From positions 3,534,001-3,598,000 of the forward strand of contig OZ252020.1 of the NCBI GenBank assembly GCA_965247505.1: DNA of 64,000 nucleotides, read 5' to 3'. A model generated the notes under the pieces. The model worked only from the letters and a program-made list of their open reading frames with translations, was not told the DNA's origin and ran no database searches. This DNA is from CAIYRG01 sp965247505. GTDB lineage: Bacteria; Pseudomonadota; Alphaproteobacteria; Micropepsales; Micropepsaceae. Within the stretch, counting starts at the first letter, position 1, and every line of letters begins with the position of its first letter. The translations under genes were made by a program, and so were the position numbers. Below are positions 8,290-17,054 of the stretch, in pieces.

Positions 8290-8915
8290 GCGCAACTCTC
8301 CGACGCGGATTAATGCTCGCGCTTTCCTCGCCTTCGGGCGCAGGAAAATCGACTTTGGCGCACCACCTTTTACAATCTTACGAGAACATCGTCATATCCG
8401 TCTCGGCAACGACACGAACCAAACGCCCGTGCGAAATTGAGGGGTGCGACTATTTCTTCGTCACAGCGCGGCGCTTCAAGGAAATGGTTGCCCAAGACGA
8501 ATTTTTAGAACACGCGACGGTGTTCGGAAATCAATACGGGACGCCGAGGAAATCCGTAGAAGACATTCTCGAATCGGGCCGTGATGTTCTTTTCGATATT
8601 GATTGGCAAGGGACACAACAACTTGAGCAGAAGGCTAAGGACGACCTTGTCCGCGTGTTTATTCTCCCTCCGTCCCGCGAAGAGTTGGAGCGGCGCCTAC
8701 GGGCCCGCGCAGAAGACAGCGCAGAGGTTGTCGCCAAACGTATGGCCAAGGCTAATGACGAGATTAGCCATTGGGCAGAGTATGATTACATCATTTTAAA
8801 TGACGATATCGCGCAGGCCCGGACCCAGCTGGAATCAATCTTGTCGGCTGAGCGTCTCAAGCGCCGCCGTCAAACCGGATTGGTAGATTTCGTGAATCAG
8901 CTGACCGGGGACTAG
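8286..8915 (+). CDS. gmk: Guanylate kinase
   Basis: Gmk phosphorylates GMP to GDP in the cytosol. The 209-residue protein has the P-loop SSPSGAGKSTL near residues 13-23, the GMP-binding TRTKRPCEIEGCDYFF segment and the lid region RLRARAEDSAEVVAKRM. I use ATG 8286, which overlaps the yicC stop, over a much earlier in-frame start that would run through yicC. The TAG stop (8913-8915) is also the first bases of a MITE-like palindromic element, so the repeat supplies or abuts the end of the gene. Confidence 0.95.
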   Translation: MSATLRRGLMLALSSPSGAGKSTLAHHLLQSYENIVISVSATTRTKRPCEIEGCDYFFVTARRFKEMVAQDEFLEHATVFGNQYGTPRKSVEDILESGRDVLFDIDWQGTQQLEQKAKDDLVRVFILPPSREELERRLRARAEDSAEVVAKRMAKANDEISHWAEYDYIILNDDIAQARTQLESILSAERLKRRRQTGLVDFVNQLTGD

Positions 8916-9202
8916 AGCATGATGTGGCCAGATTGAACCATTCCGACGCGGCGTGTTTGCGACAAGGTCAAGGGATTTGTCGAAGAGCATAGTGGGACTA
9001 TGGTCGAGACAAAGCCCGTAGGATTTGGTGCAAACCCGCCCGTCCCTTTGGGTTTGCGTCCGGCGGGCACCCACTTTGTCATGCGGCTTACCCGATGCCC
9101 CACATCGCGCTTCGCCGCCTTCCGCGTGGATCACCCCTCTTCGCGGATTGCCTTTGCGGGCCACAAACAGAATTGTTTCAATCTGATCACATCATGCTCT
9201 AG
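8912..9202. mobile_element. MITE-like non-autonomous element with 30-bp terminal inverted repeats
   Basis: The gap between the convergent genes gmk and rsmA is filled by a 291-bp sequence with imperfect terminal inverted repeats of about 30 bp. The left end reads CTAGAGCATGATGTGGCCAG and the right end, reverse-complemented, CTAGAGCATGATGTGATCAG, continuing ATTGAA in both. No open frame of note lies inside. Ends of the type AGAGCATGATG are common in dispersed repeats of alphaproteobacterial genomes. The palindromic ends hide any target duplication. Confidence 0.6.
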
Positions 9203-9211
9203 ATCGCTATT

Positions 9212-10072
9212 TTACTGTTTTAACGCCCGCGCGAGCGCACAAAACTGTTCAATATCAAGCTCCTCAGCCCGGGCGCTGCCGTCGATTCTGGATATTTCCA
9301 ACATCTCGTTTGCGCGGGCTGACAACGTCTTTAAGCTTCTTCGAAGCATTTTACGCCGCTGACCAAACGCCGCCGCTGTTACTGCTTGCAAATCCTTGAG
9401 CTCGGCAGGAAATCTGGGCGCTGGCAAGGGTTCTATCGCGACGATGGCCGCGTCGACATTGGGCGATGGCACGAAAGCCCTACGGCTAACTTCGAATAGG
9501 ATACGCGGATCGCATCGCCATTGCGCAAGAACAGAGAGCCGCCCATAGGCGGCGTTGCCCGGGCTTGCGCAAACACGCTCCGCCACTTCTGCTTGAAACA
9601 TAAGCGTCAGTTTCGCCCACCATGGTGGGCAGCTTTTACCCGTCAGCCATTTTATGAGGATGGCCGTTCCCACATTGAACGGAAGATTGGCAACCGCGGC
9701 CACCGGAAGATCTACTCCGTGCGAAGTGAGGAGCTCCACCTCATCTGTCTTGAGCGCGTCTGCGTTTACGATCTCCAGCCGTCCCGGCATTGCGGCTTCA
9801 ATTTGTGCTAGCGCCGGGAGGCACCGCGCGTCGCGTTCCACAGCGACGACACGCCGAGCCCCTTCGATCAGAAGGGCACGTGTAAGCCCGCCGGGGCCTG
9901 GGCCAACTTCGTAAATTGTTCCCCCGGGATATGGGCCTGCTTCACGTGCAATTCGGCGCGTCAAATTGAAATCGAGAATAAAATTCTGGCCAAGTCCTTT
10001 GCGCGCCGAAAGCCCGTAAGCGGCGATCACCTCGCGCAACGGCGGTAAACCGTCCTCGGAAAGTTCGGTCAT
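9212..10072 (-). CDS. rsmA: 16S rRNA (adenine1518/1519-N6)-dimethyltransferase
   Basis: RsmA (KsgA) dimethylates two adjacent adenines near the 3' end of 16S rRNA during late small-subunit assembly. The 286-residue product has KGLGQNFILDFNLTRRI, the SAM-binding EVGPGPGGLTRALL and the catalytic ANLPFNVGTAI motif (the usual NLPY/F). The C-terminal QRRKMLRRSLK region is present. It starts 2 bases after the pdxA stop in the lptF-lptG-lptD-surA-pdxA-rsmA string, the classical arrangement. Confidence 0.95.
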   Translation of the reverse strand: MTELSEDGLPPLREVIAAYGLSARKGLGQNFILDFNLTRRIAREAGPYPGGTIYEVGPGPGGLTRALLIEGARRVVAVERDARCLPALAQIEAAMPGRLEIVNADALKTDEVELLTSHGVDLPVAAVANLPFNVGTAILIKWLTGKSCPPWWAKLTLMFQAEVAERVCASPGNAAYGRLSVLAQWRCDPRILFEVSRRAFVPSPNVDAAIVAIEPLPAPRFPAELKDLQAVTAAAFGQRRKMLRRSLKTLSARANEMLEISRIDGSARAEELDIEQFCALARALKQ

Positions 10073-10074
10073 GC

Positions 10075-11049
10075 CTATAGTCCGCGCCTGTCCGCGATCT
10101 CGGCAGCACTATGAATCGCAGCGACCATGCTTTTCTCGTTTGCAATCCCGCGACCCGCAATATCCAGCGCGGTTCCGTGGTCGGGCGAGGTTCGTACAAT
10201 GGGCAGGCCCAGCGTGACGTTCACGGAAGTCCAAAAGGCAAGCGTCTTAATCGGGATCAAGGCTTGGTCGTGATACATGCAAAGAACCGCGTCATATTCA
10301 CTGCGTGCTTCGTCGTGAAACAGCGTATCGGCAGGGAAAGGTCCGCGAACCGCATATCCGCGCGCCCGAAGCGCGGCTATCGCCGGCGCAATGATCTCCT
10401 GGTCTTCGCGGCCAAGCGTTCCGTCCTCCCCGGCATGCGGATTGAGGCCGGCGACCGCAAGGCGCGGTTCGGAAATTCCAAAATCGCGTTTTAGGGCCTC
10501 GAGAACAATCTTGGCGCTGGCACAGATCTCGTCGCTGGTAAGAGCAAGAAGAGCTGATTTTAGCGGAGCGTGAACAGTCAGTGGAACAACTCGCAATTTT
10601 GGTGATAGGCCCTCGGCGTGTAGCATCATGACGGCGCGCTGTGCCCCGGTAAGCGCCGCCAAATATTCGGTATGCCCGGGATATTCAAATCCAGCCTTTG
10701 TAAGAACCGCCTTGTGGATCGGCGCCGTTACAATGGCAGCAGCGTCTCCAGTTTTCAGGAGGCGGACGCATTCGGAAATTGCGGAAACAACCCAATTGGC
10801 GTTGTCTTGGGATGGCTTGCCGGGAATGGCGCCGATATCGCCGCCGATATCAATGATCGCCGCATCGAGCTTGCCAGCGTTGAGTTGGCAGTGAGCGGCT
10901 GCCGCGTGAAAAACCGCTCGGCAACCGACCAGGCAAAGCGGACGTTCGCCGATTTTTCCTGACAATGCAGCCCACGCTTTTACGGTCACTTCCGGGCCGA
11001 TACCGGAGGGTTCGCCCATGCTGATCACAACCGGGCTATGCGATGTCAC
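10075..11049 (-). CDS. pdxA: 4-hydroxythreonine-4-phosphate dehydrogenase
   Basis: PdxA oxidises 4-phosphohydroxy-L-threonine in the DXP-dependent route to pyridoxal phosphate. The 324-residue protein shows MGEPSGIGPEV, the metal-ligand histidines in YPGHTEYLA and MYHDQALIPIK, and TSPDHGTALDIAG near the C-terminus. Its start overlaps the surA stop by four bases. Together with pdxH at 54278 the window holds two steps of vitamin B6 synthesis. Confidence 0.95.
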   Translation of the reverse strand: MTSHSPVVISMGEPSGIGPEVTVKAWAALSGKIGERPLCLVGCRAVFHAAAAHCQLNAGKLDAAIIDIGGDIGAIPGKPSQDNANWVVSAISECVRLLKTGDAAAIVTAPIHKAVLTKAGFEYPGHTEYLAALTGAQRAVMMLHAEGLSPKLRVVPLTVHAPLKSALLALTSDEICASAKIVLEALKRDFGISEPRLAVAGLNPHAGEDGTLGREDQEIIAPAIAALRARGYAVRGPFPADTLFHDEARSEYDAVLCMYHDQALIPIKTLAFWTSVNVTLGLPIVRTSPDHGTALDIAGRGIANEKSMVAAIHSAAEIADRRGL

Positions 11050-12404
11050 CTGACTTCGATAACCGCGTCGCGTCGGAGGTCGCGCATGTAGCTACGCGCC
11101 AACACCGTCATCTGCTGAATAAAGAGTTGTTGGGCCATGGCGTCGCGCGTAGGGAGCACGAAGGGAACTGCTTCGCGAATCTTCTCATCGCAGCGGACAA
11201 AGATTTCAATGCCTACCTGCGAACCGAATGGAGGAACAACTTCGCCCGGCGGCGTGTTGATGATGTGCTGGCTGATCTCCGGCGAAAGCGTGGTCAAGTT
11301 TACCTCACCCAATCTCATATGAATGGCGCCTTCGACTTGGTCGGCAATTGCCGGAATTTCCTCGCAACTTCCGATCGAGTCAAAAGCCATCGATGCGGCC
11401 TCCAAGGCGCTTTGTTCAGCATCCTCCGAGGGGTTGGGAGGGAGCGGAAGAAGAAGTCGATCAAGTGGAACCGGTGCGTTGGGATCGATAATTGGCGCCT
11501 GCACGGCCTCCGTACCCACAGGTTCGCGACGCTCGCGTAGGACCAATATGTAATAGCCGCCCTCGGAGCGGATGGGTCCGGCGACCCGGCCGGGCAACAT
11601 ATCATTCAACGCCTCGTCTAATTCCTCCGGAAGCTGTCCCTGCAGGACCCAGCCGATCTGCCCACCGCTTGCCGCAGATGCGGACTGGCTGAACTGCCGC
11701 GCAACGTTGCCGAAGGGAGCGCCTTGACGTAGCTGCTCCATGATCTGTTCGGCGGCTTGCCGCGAGCTCACTTCTTCCGGTGGGCTATCGACGCTGACAA
11801 ATATTTCGGAGACCGCAAATTGAGGGCGATCCGCGCCCACTCTCAGGCGCTCCAGTGCCGCGTCGATTTCTTCATCGGAAACAGTTACCTCGCCAGCATA
11901 GCGCGTCTCGATCAGTCTGTTCCATGCAATCTGAGCAGAAATTTGTCTGCGGAACGTCGTCATGGAGACACCGGCGTTGGCCAAGGTGGTGGTAACATCC
12001 GCGACCTCAAACCCGTTTTCGTCAGCCACGGAACGGATTGTATCTTCGATGTCCTGAGCTTGAATGACGATTTCCTGTTCCGCAGCTTCCTGAAGTTGCA
12101 ATGTTTCGTCTTGAAGCGACGTCATTACTTGCTCGCGAACCTGGCCCAACATCTCCTGTGTTGGTTGCTGTATGCCCGATGTAACCAAGACGAGAGCGGT
12201 GCGCTGGTTCACATCATACTCCGAGATCACATAGTCGTTTACGATCGACGCGACACCTTGTGTGTTGGGATTGCCGACCGAGAGAAGCGAAAATGTTGCG
12301 GCCTCTTCAGCGTCCGCCGCGGGATCCTGGGCCCGTGAGGGAGCGACGCTCAACGTCGCAACAGCCACCAAGGCCGAAATCAAAAAAGCGATCTGCCGAG
12401 TCAC
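11046..12404 (-). CDS. surA: SurA-like periplasmic peptidyl-prolyl isomerase/chaperone
   Basis: SurA escorts unfolded outer-membrane proteins across the periplasm and is needed for LptD folding. From GTG 12404 the protein has 452 residues: a signal peptide (TRQIAFLISALVAVATLSV, cleavage after SRA), a SurA N-terminal domain (SIVNDYVISEYDVNQRTAL) and one clear PpiC rotamase domain (FAVSEIFVSVDSP through GGYYILVLRERR), then a divergent C-terminal part. GGAGAG lies eight bases before this GTG. An ATG at 12467 would put 21 extra residues before the signal peptide. It lies directly downstream of lptD, a functional pairing. Confidence 0.9.
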   Translation of the reverse strand: MTRQIAFLISALVAVATLSVAPSRAQDPAADAEEAATFSLLSVGNPNTQGVASIVNDYVISEYDVNQRTALVLVTSGIQQPTQEMLGQVREQVMTSLQDETLQLQEAAEQEIVIQAQDIEDTIRSVADENGFEVADVTTTLANAGVSMTTFRRQISAQIAWNRLIETRYAGEVTVSDEEIDAALERLRVGADRPQFAVSEIFVSVDSPPEEVSSRQAAEQIMEQLRQGAPFGNVARQFSQSASAASGGQIGWVLQGQLPEELDEALNDMLPGRVAGPIRSEGGYYILVLRERREPVGTEAVQAPIIDPNAPVPLDRLLLPLPPNPSEDAEQSALEAASMAFDSIGSCEEIPAIADQVEGAIHMRLGEVNLTTLSPEISQHIINTPPGEVVPPFGSQVGIEIFVRCDEKIREAVPFVLPTRDAMAQQLFIQQMTVLARSYMRDLRRDAVIEVR

Positions 12405-12527
12405 AATCAAATCTCTCCAGTTAAACGAGAAGCCGACATCGGCCGGCACCGTTCTTGCGCCACCCAAACCCAGCTAGCCACTCCCCAAATCTACGCATTT
12501 CGTTCATCTCTTCAAGCAGTTAGGAAA

Positions 12528-14729
12528 TTACAGGTTTGCCGCGCCGTTGAAGCCCGTTTTCAGCCCAATTCTTAAGACAAAGGACGAAGAAGGACGCAAA
12601 TTCCGGTCTGTGGTCCGGCGGTTCCGGAAACCCAACTGTGCCACGAGGCATTCGTCCTCGTAAAGCAAGCCAAGGCCTACATCCAGCCATTCGCCGGCTT
12701 GGAGATCGCGCCTTGTCTCGGCGATAACCGACCAATTATCGATTACATTGAAGCTACCCGAAAGATTGATCTCTTCACGTGGACCAAGGCTTGGATCGGT
12801 CGTTTCGGGGGAGAGCTTTAGAAAACTCAGATCGAGCCGGGAGCGCCCATAATTTGCCGTCAGGTAGACTTCATTGCGTCGCAATGTGTTCGTAGCAGGG
12901 TCAACGCGAAAGCGATGGGTAAGGTCGATATAGGGAGAAAATTGTATCTTCAGTCGTCCAACAATGTCCGATCGCGTATCGCCAACTCCCGATCCAGGAG
13001 AAAAATTTGGATCGCGGCGGGTACGGAACTCCTGCCCAAGGATCGCTTCTATCGACCCGCCATCGAAAAAGGCAGTTGCGCGAACGCCGATATTCGAGCG
13101 CGGTCCCCCGGTCCATAGATCGAGGCCCGGAAATTCGTTTGGCAGAAACAGGTTGGTCTCATCGAATTCGAACGTTGTGCTGTCCTCGTTCGGAAGTCCC
13201 GCCGGGTTGCCGCCGCCGGTCGCGGCAACGACTTGAACGATCGGTTCGACGACCAATGCGTTCTCCCCAAAACCCATCTGTCCAACAAAGGGCCATCGCC
13301 ATTCCAATGCCGCGTAACTCAAACCGCGGGTAATGGTTTTTGAGTCAAAAGGCGCTGTTGGCGCAGAGAACTGTGCGTCGTTTACAAAGTAAAGATCGCC
13401 GCGTGCCATGAGGTCCACGGATACAATATGGCCGCTGTTGGAAATAAATTGGCGCATCCAATCCGTCGTCAGCGATCCGCGCGCAATGTCTGTTCCTATA
13501 CCGCGGTTCAGAATAAGCAGATTGCTATCGATACGGGCGCGTCCGCCGTAAAACTTCCGCTCCGGTATATAGGTGTATTCGATTAAAGGAAGAATAAGAG
13601 GGATCATTCCTTGCGCATCGCCATCGCGAAGGCTTTGAAAATAATAAGTCGTTGCCACGAATCTATTTCGGCCAACCACCTGCTCAACGAAGAAGTCGGA
13701 GGTTAGACGATCAATATAGGATATGTCGTAGCGATATAAATAAGTATCGTTTGATGTGATCTCGGTGTCGAAGCCAACGCGCCAATTGTTGTTGAACGAA
13801 AATCGGCCGGAACCGAAGAGGTGTCCCACAACGCTGCTATTGTCCTTTCCTTTAGAGGAGTCGGGATCCGCTCCAAAGCTGCCCTGAAGCCAAAAACCAC
13901 CGCGGGCAGTTCGCTGCCGGAATTCCCCGAGCGTGACGAAGCCTGCGCGGCCGGTGACATATGGTTCGATCGTCGCATCGCGAGAGGGACCCATGGAAAT
14001 ATAGTATGGGACCCGCGCAAAAGTGCCGAGATAGGATGACGTCCCGACGGTTGGAAGAAGAATTCCGCTTTGGTGCCGCACGGTGGGGTCGGGTTGCGAC
14101 AGCACGGGCATATAGGCAACCGGCACCCCAAGAAACTCAAGCGTCGCATCTTCAAATAACAGTTCTTTCTCGACTTGATCATGCATGACACGTGTTGCCG
14201 TGATTTGCCATACGGGCGTTGTGTCCCCATTTTCCGCGCAGGTCTTGCAAGAAGTAAAAGTTGCACCAAAGGCCTCGGTGTAGCGGCCCTCGCGTCGTTC
14301 GGCCGCGTTGGCTGCCATCCGGCCATTTTCGCCGATGAGGGCCGCAAAACCCTTTAATGCGCCCTCGCGAAGCCCGCCAGCGAGCTCGACTTCGTCTGCA
14401 AAAGCAACGCTTCCGTCTTCTTGCGTCAGACTGACCGCGCCGATCGCGCCGACGATGTCGCCGTCGGGCGTGTAGGTCACCATGTCGGCGCGAAGAATCC
14501 AGCCTGGTTCGCTGATCCCTACATTACCCCGGGCAGTGACATTTCCCGTTTCGGCGTCGTACTCGATCTCATCTGCCTGTATAAGAATTTGCGCGCTGCC
14601 AGGGGAGATCGCAACCGCGGTCGCGATAGCGACCATAGCAACCGCAAACACGGACAAGGCGTGACGCGTGCTCAAAAAACGGCCCCGCCCAGCTGAGTCA
14701 CTGCGCGTTCCACGATGGGATCGCCTCAC
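12528..14729 (-). CDS. lptD: LPS-assembly outer-membrane protein LptD
   Basis: LptD is the outer-membrane barrel that inserts LPS with LptE. I start it at GTG 14729, whose bases overlap the lptG stop, giving 733 residues. The longer in-frame ATG at 15062 would run 111 residues back through lptG in another frame. The order is signal peptide (ALSVFAVAMVAIATAVAI, SAQ), a LptA/OstA-type jellyroll (ADEIEYDAETGNVTARGNV), then the barrel with the conserved PVAYMPVLSQPDP and QSGILLPT segments. A Cys pair in SCKTCAENG is the only obvious cysteine motif, so the disulfide pattern may differ from E. coli. Confidence 0.92.
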   Translation of the reverse strand: MRRSHRGTRSDSAGRGRFLSTRHALSVFAVAMVAIATAVAISPGSAQILIQADEIEYDAETGNVTARGNVGISEPGWILRADMVTYTPDGDIVGAIGAVSLTQEDGSVAFADEVELAGGLREGALKGFAALIGENGRMAANAAERREGRYTEAFGATFTSCKTCAENGDTTPVWQITATRVMHDQVEKELLFEDATLEFLGVPVAYMPVLSQPDPTVRHQSGILLPTVGTSSYLGTFARVPYYISMGPSRDATIEPYVTGRAGFVTLGEFRQRTARGGFWLQGSFGADPDSSKGKDNSSVVGHLFGSGRFSFNNNWRVGFDTEITSNDTYLYRYDISYIDRLTSDFFVEQVVGRNRFVATTYYFQSLRDGDAQGMIPLILPLIEYTYIPERKFYGGRARIDSNLLILNRGIGTDIARGSLTTDWMRQFISNSGHIVSVDLMARGDLYFVNDAQFSAPTAPFDSKTITRGLSYAALEWRWPFVGQMGFGENALVVEPIVQVVAATGGGNPAGLPNEDSTTFEFDETNLFLPNEFPGLDLWTGGPRSNIGVRATAFFDGGSIEAILGQEFRTRRDPNFSPGSGVGDTRSDIVGRLKIQFSPYIDLTHRFRVDPATNTLRRNEVYLTANYGRSRLDLSFLKLSPETTDPSLGPREEINLSGSFNVIDNWSVIAETRRDLQAGEWLDVGLGLLYEDECLVAQLGFRNRRTTDRNLRPSSSFVLRIGLKTGFNGAANL

Positions 14730-15817
14730 CCGTCTTCCTCGTGGAAAAGGAAGGTCATTCCAAGAAGAATAGCCACCGCCGAGGGCGCTCCCGCTGCGAG
14801 AAGCATCGGCAGTATGCCGGTCTGCCCCATGGCGCGCGTAACGTCCTGAAGGAAATAAATCCCGAGTCCCGACATTGTCCCGGCAACTACGAGTTGCGAA
14901 GTTCCGCCAAGGCGCGTCAAGCGAAAGGAAAAACTCGCCGCGACAAAAACCATCGCCGAGAGAAGAATTGGGAAGCACATGAGTGAATACCAATAGAGAC
15001 GGTGCCGTGTGGCCGAGAACCCGGCATTTTCTGCATTGGCGATGAAACGAGGCAATTCCCAAAATGAAATTGTCGAAGGCGAGGTAAAGCTTTCTTCGAT
15101 CTGTGCCGGGGTAAGATCGGTGGGCAGTTCGTAGCTCTCTTGATAGACGGGCCTGCCATCCGTTCCGCTGACCCAGGCTTGCTCAAAAAGCCATTGTCGG
15201 TCTTGGAGTGTCGCTGAGGCGGCCTCGATCCGGCCGGTGAAGCGATCGGGGCCGTCGTAACGAATGACCAAGACATCCTCTAATTGCTTACCCTGCTGGG
15301 CGACCCGCAGAGCGTGAATAACGGCCTGGTTCTCGGCAGTTCCCTGGCGCAGCCAGAGGCCGTTGGCGGAGACTGCCAATTGCGAGGCCTCCCCGCGAAT
15401 ATAGCGCGCTTCGAGGCGGGTATATTGAGCAAGAAGCGATGCAGCGAGTGGATTAAAAATTGTAACGGCAAAGGAGCCCATAAAAACCGCGACGACAAGA
15501 GGTGCACACAAAAATTGCCATGCCGACACGCCGGCGGCCCTTGCGGCAACCAGTTCGTGGTAGCGTGAAAGGCTTGCGAAAGAAAAGATTGCACCAAACA
15601 GTACGGCAAAAGGAAGTAGCTGCTGAACAATATCTGGAAGCTTTAATGCGCTCATCGAAACGACAATCGCTGTCGTCACGTCGCGTTCACTGGTGCGCCG
15701 AAACATGTCCGCTAGGTCAATCGAGAAAGCGACAATTGCGAAAACAGAAATAACGATCAGCACCGAAAGAGCGAAGCGGCGCGCAACGTAAGCGAGAAGC
15801 ATCACGGGCCAATTCAT
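14726..15817 (-). CDS. lptG: LPS export permease LptG
   Basis: LptG pairs with LptF and two LptB ATPases to pull LPS from the inner membrane. The 363-residue protein has three helices at each end (first AYVARRFALSVLIVISVFAI) flanking a periplasmic jellyroll of roughly residues 110-260. The FLCAPLVVAVFMGSFAVTIF segment matches the LptF/G family. It overlaps lptF upstream and lptD downstream by four bases each, so all three are likely cotranslated. Confidence 0.92.
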   Translation of the reverse strand: MNWPVMLLAYVARRFALSVLIVISVFAIVAFSIDLADMFRRTSERDVTTAIVVSMSALKLPDIVQQLLPFAVLFGAIFSFASLSRYHELVAARAAGVSAWQFLCAPLVVAVFMGSFAVTIFNPLAASLLAQYTRLEARYIRGEASQLAVSANGLWLRQGTAENQAVIHALRVAQQGKQLEDVLVIRYDGPDRFTGRIEAASATLQDRQWLFEQAWVSGTDGRPVYQESYELPTDLTPAQIEESFTSPSTISFWELPRFIANAENAGFSATRHRLYWYSLMCFPILLSAMVFVAASFSFRLTRLGGTSQLVVAGTMSGLGIYFLQDVTRAMGQTGILPMLLAAGAPSAVAILLGMTFLFHEEDG

Positions 15818-16953
15818 GCCGCCGGCTCCACTGTGCTTTGGGTGAACATTCGTTTTACGCGTTCGGGTATAAGCGGCACGCCGGCCACAAGGAGTACGCC
15901 AACTCCTATTCCGGCAAGCGGCAATAGATACAGCACGACATTGACGGCCGGGTTGCGCACGGCAATGCCCTGGGCTCCGAACCCAATCATCCGAAGCGCG
16001 GCCGCACCAATGCCTGCTCCGGTAAGACGCATTGCATAGCTCGAGCGGCCGAGATGGCCCGTTGCGGTGGCGGCAAGCGCTATCAGGGCGAACACAATGC
16101 AGTAAAGCGGTGACGAAAGCCTATCGTGGCCCTCGGCCCAATAAAGATAGCGTCGCGTTTCCTGACCAGGCCCCGACATTTCTGGATAGAGCAGCTCGGG
16201 GAGATAGCGCTCGCTTGTTTCCCGTTCGATTGTGTTTGGCGGTCCGGTAAACTGGTCCAAATTGAATACGTAGCTATCGAATTGCAGCATCGATAAACGC
16301 TCGCCATTGTCATCGCTTTGTTGAACGTTTCCGTTTTCCATGATGAGCCGCGCGCCGTCCGGAGTCTGCGCAACGACACCGCTTTCTGCTAGATAGGTAA
16401 CCGGCTGTAACGCGTTACGACTGTCATGGACGAGGATCCCCCGAATCTCTCCACCGATTCCAAGTTCACGAATGAACACGGTGAGGCCCGCACTCGGCGT
16501 GGTGAAGGCACCTTCTTGGAGAATTGCTGCGCCAATATCGGCGCGAATTTCGATTACTTTTTCTCGCAGCGCGCGTTGCCCCGCCGGCATGAAATAAAGG
16601 CTGCAGGCATAGGTCAGGAGCATTACACCAAATGCGGTAATGAGAACGGGCGTCGCGAGCTGAACCCGGCTCACGCCCGCAGCCCACATAACCACCAGTT
16701 CGCTGTCATTATTAAGTTTGTGAAGGGCGTAGAGCGTCGCGGTAAAGAAAGCGATCGGGAGTATGATCACAAGGAGGGTGGGAATGATCAGCCCGGTTAG
16801 TTGGATGAAAATCACTGCCGACTGGCCGCGGTTGATCACTAAGTCGAGCATACCGAGCGCCTGCGTGAGCCAAACCACAGATGTCAGCAGCAGGGTGAAC
16901 AAGGCAAGCGGACCAATAATCTGCCGCATGATGTAGAAAGTAAGTCGTCTCAT
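15814..16953 (-). CDS. lptF: LPS export permease LptF
   Basis: LptF is the partner permease of LptG. The 379-residue product has MRRLTFYIMRQIIGPLALF, the VVMWAAGVSR loop that contacts the ATPase, a periplasmic jellyroll and three C-terminal helices. It is first in lptF-lptG-lptD-surA-pdxA-rsmA, divergent from pepA over a 101-base spacer that holds a direct repeat. lptB is not in the window. Confidence 0.92.
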   Translation of the reverse strand: MRRLTFYIMRQIIGPLALFTLLLTSVVWLTQALGMLDLVINRGQSAVIFIQLTGLIIPTLLVIILPIAFFTATLYALHKLNNDSELVVMWAAGVSRVQLATPVLITAFGVMLLTYACSLYFMPAGQRALREKVIEIRADIGAAILQEGAFTTPSAGLTVFIRELGIGGEIRGILVHDSRNALQPVTYLAESGVVAQTPDGARLIMENGNVQQSDDNGERLSMLQFDSYVFNLDQFTGPPNTIERETSERYLPELLYPEMSGPGQETRRYLYWAEGHDRLSSPLYCIVFALIALAATATGHLGRSSYAMRLTGAGIGAAALRMIGFGAQGIAVRNPAVNVVLYLLPLAGIGVGVLLVAGVPLIPERVKRMFTQSTVEPAA

Positions 16954-16986
16954 TGGCGTCAGGTACCAGAAATGGGGAGCCTGGCG

Positions 16987-17008
16987 CCAGTATACCCCCC
17001 AGTATACC
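16987..17008. repeat. Direct repeat of CCAGTATACC in the lptF/pepA divergent spacer
   Basis: Two perfect copies of CCAGTATACC at 16987-16996 and 16999-17008 are separated by two bases, a 12-base period. GTATAC inside each copy is itself a palindrome. They lie 34 bases before the lptF start and 47 before pepA. The arrangement could be an operator or overlapping -10-like elements; no regulator can be named. Confidence 0.5.
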
Positions 17009-17054
17009 GCAGGTGCGATAGCTGCTACCTAGCCGCAAATAATGGAGGCCAATT

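Noticed and set aside
9000..9362. A 120-codon plus-strand gene between gmk and rsmA
   Set aside because: It runs through the MITE-like repeat and antisense into rsmA, with no ribosome-binding site or recognisable domain.
14730..15062. Long N-terminal extension of lptD
   Set aside because: The extra 111 codons run antisense-free but in another frame through lptG and precede the signal peptide. GTG 14729 overlapping the lptG stop is the natural start.
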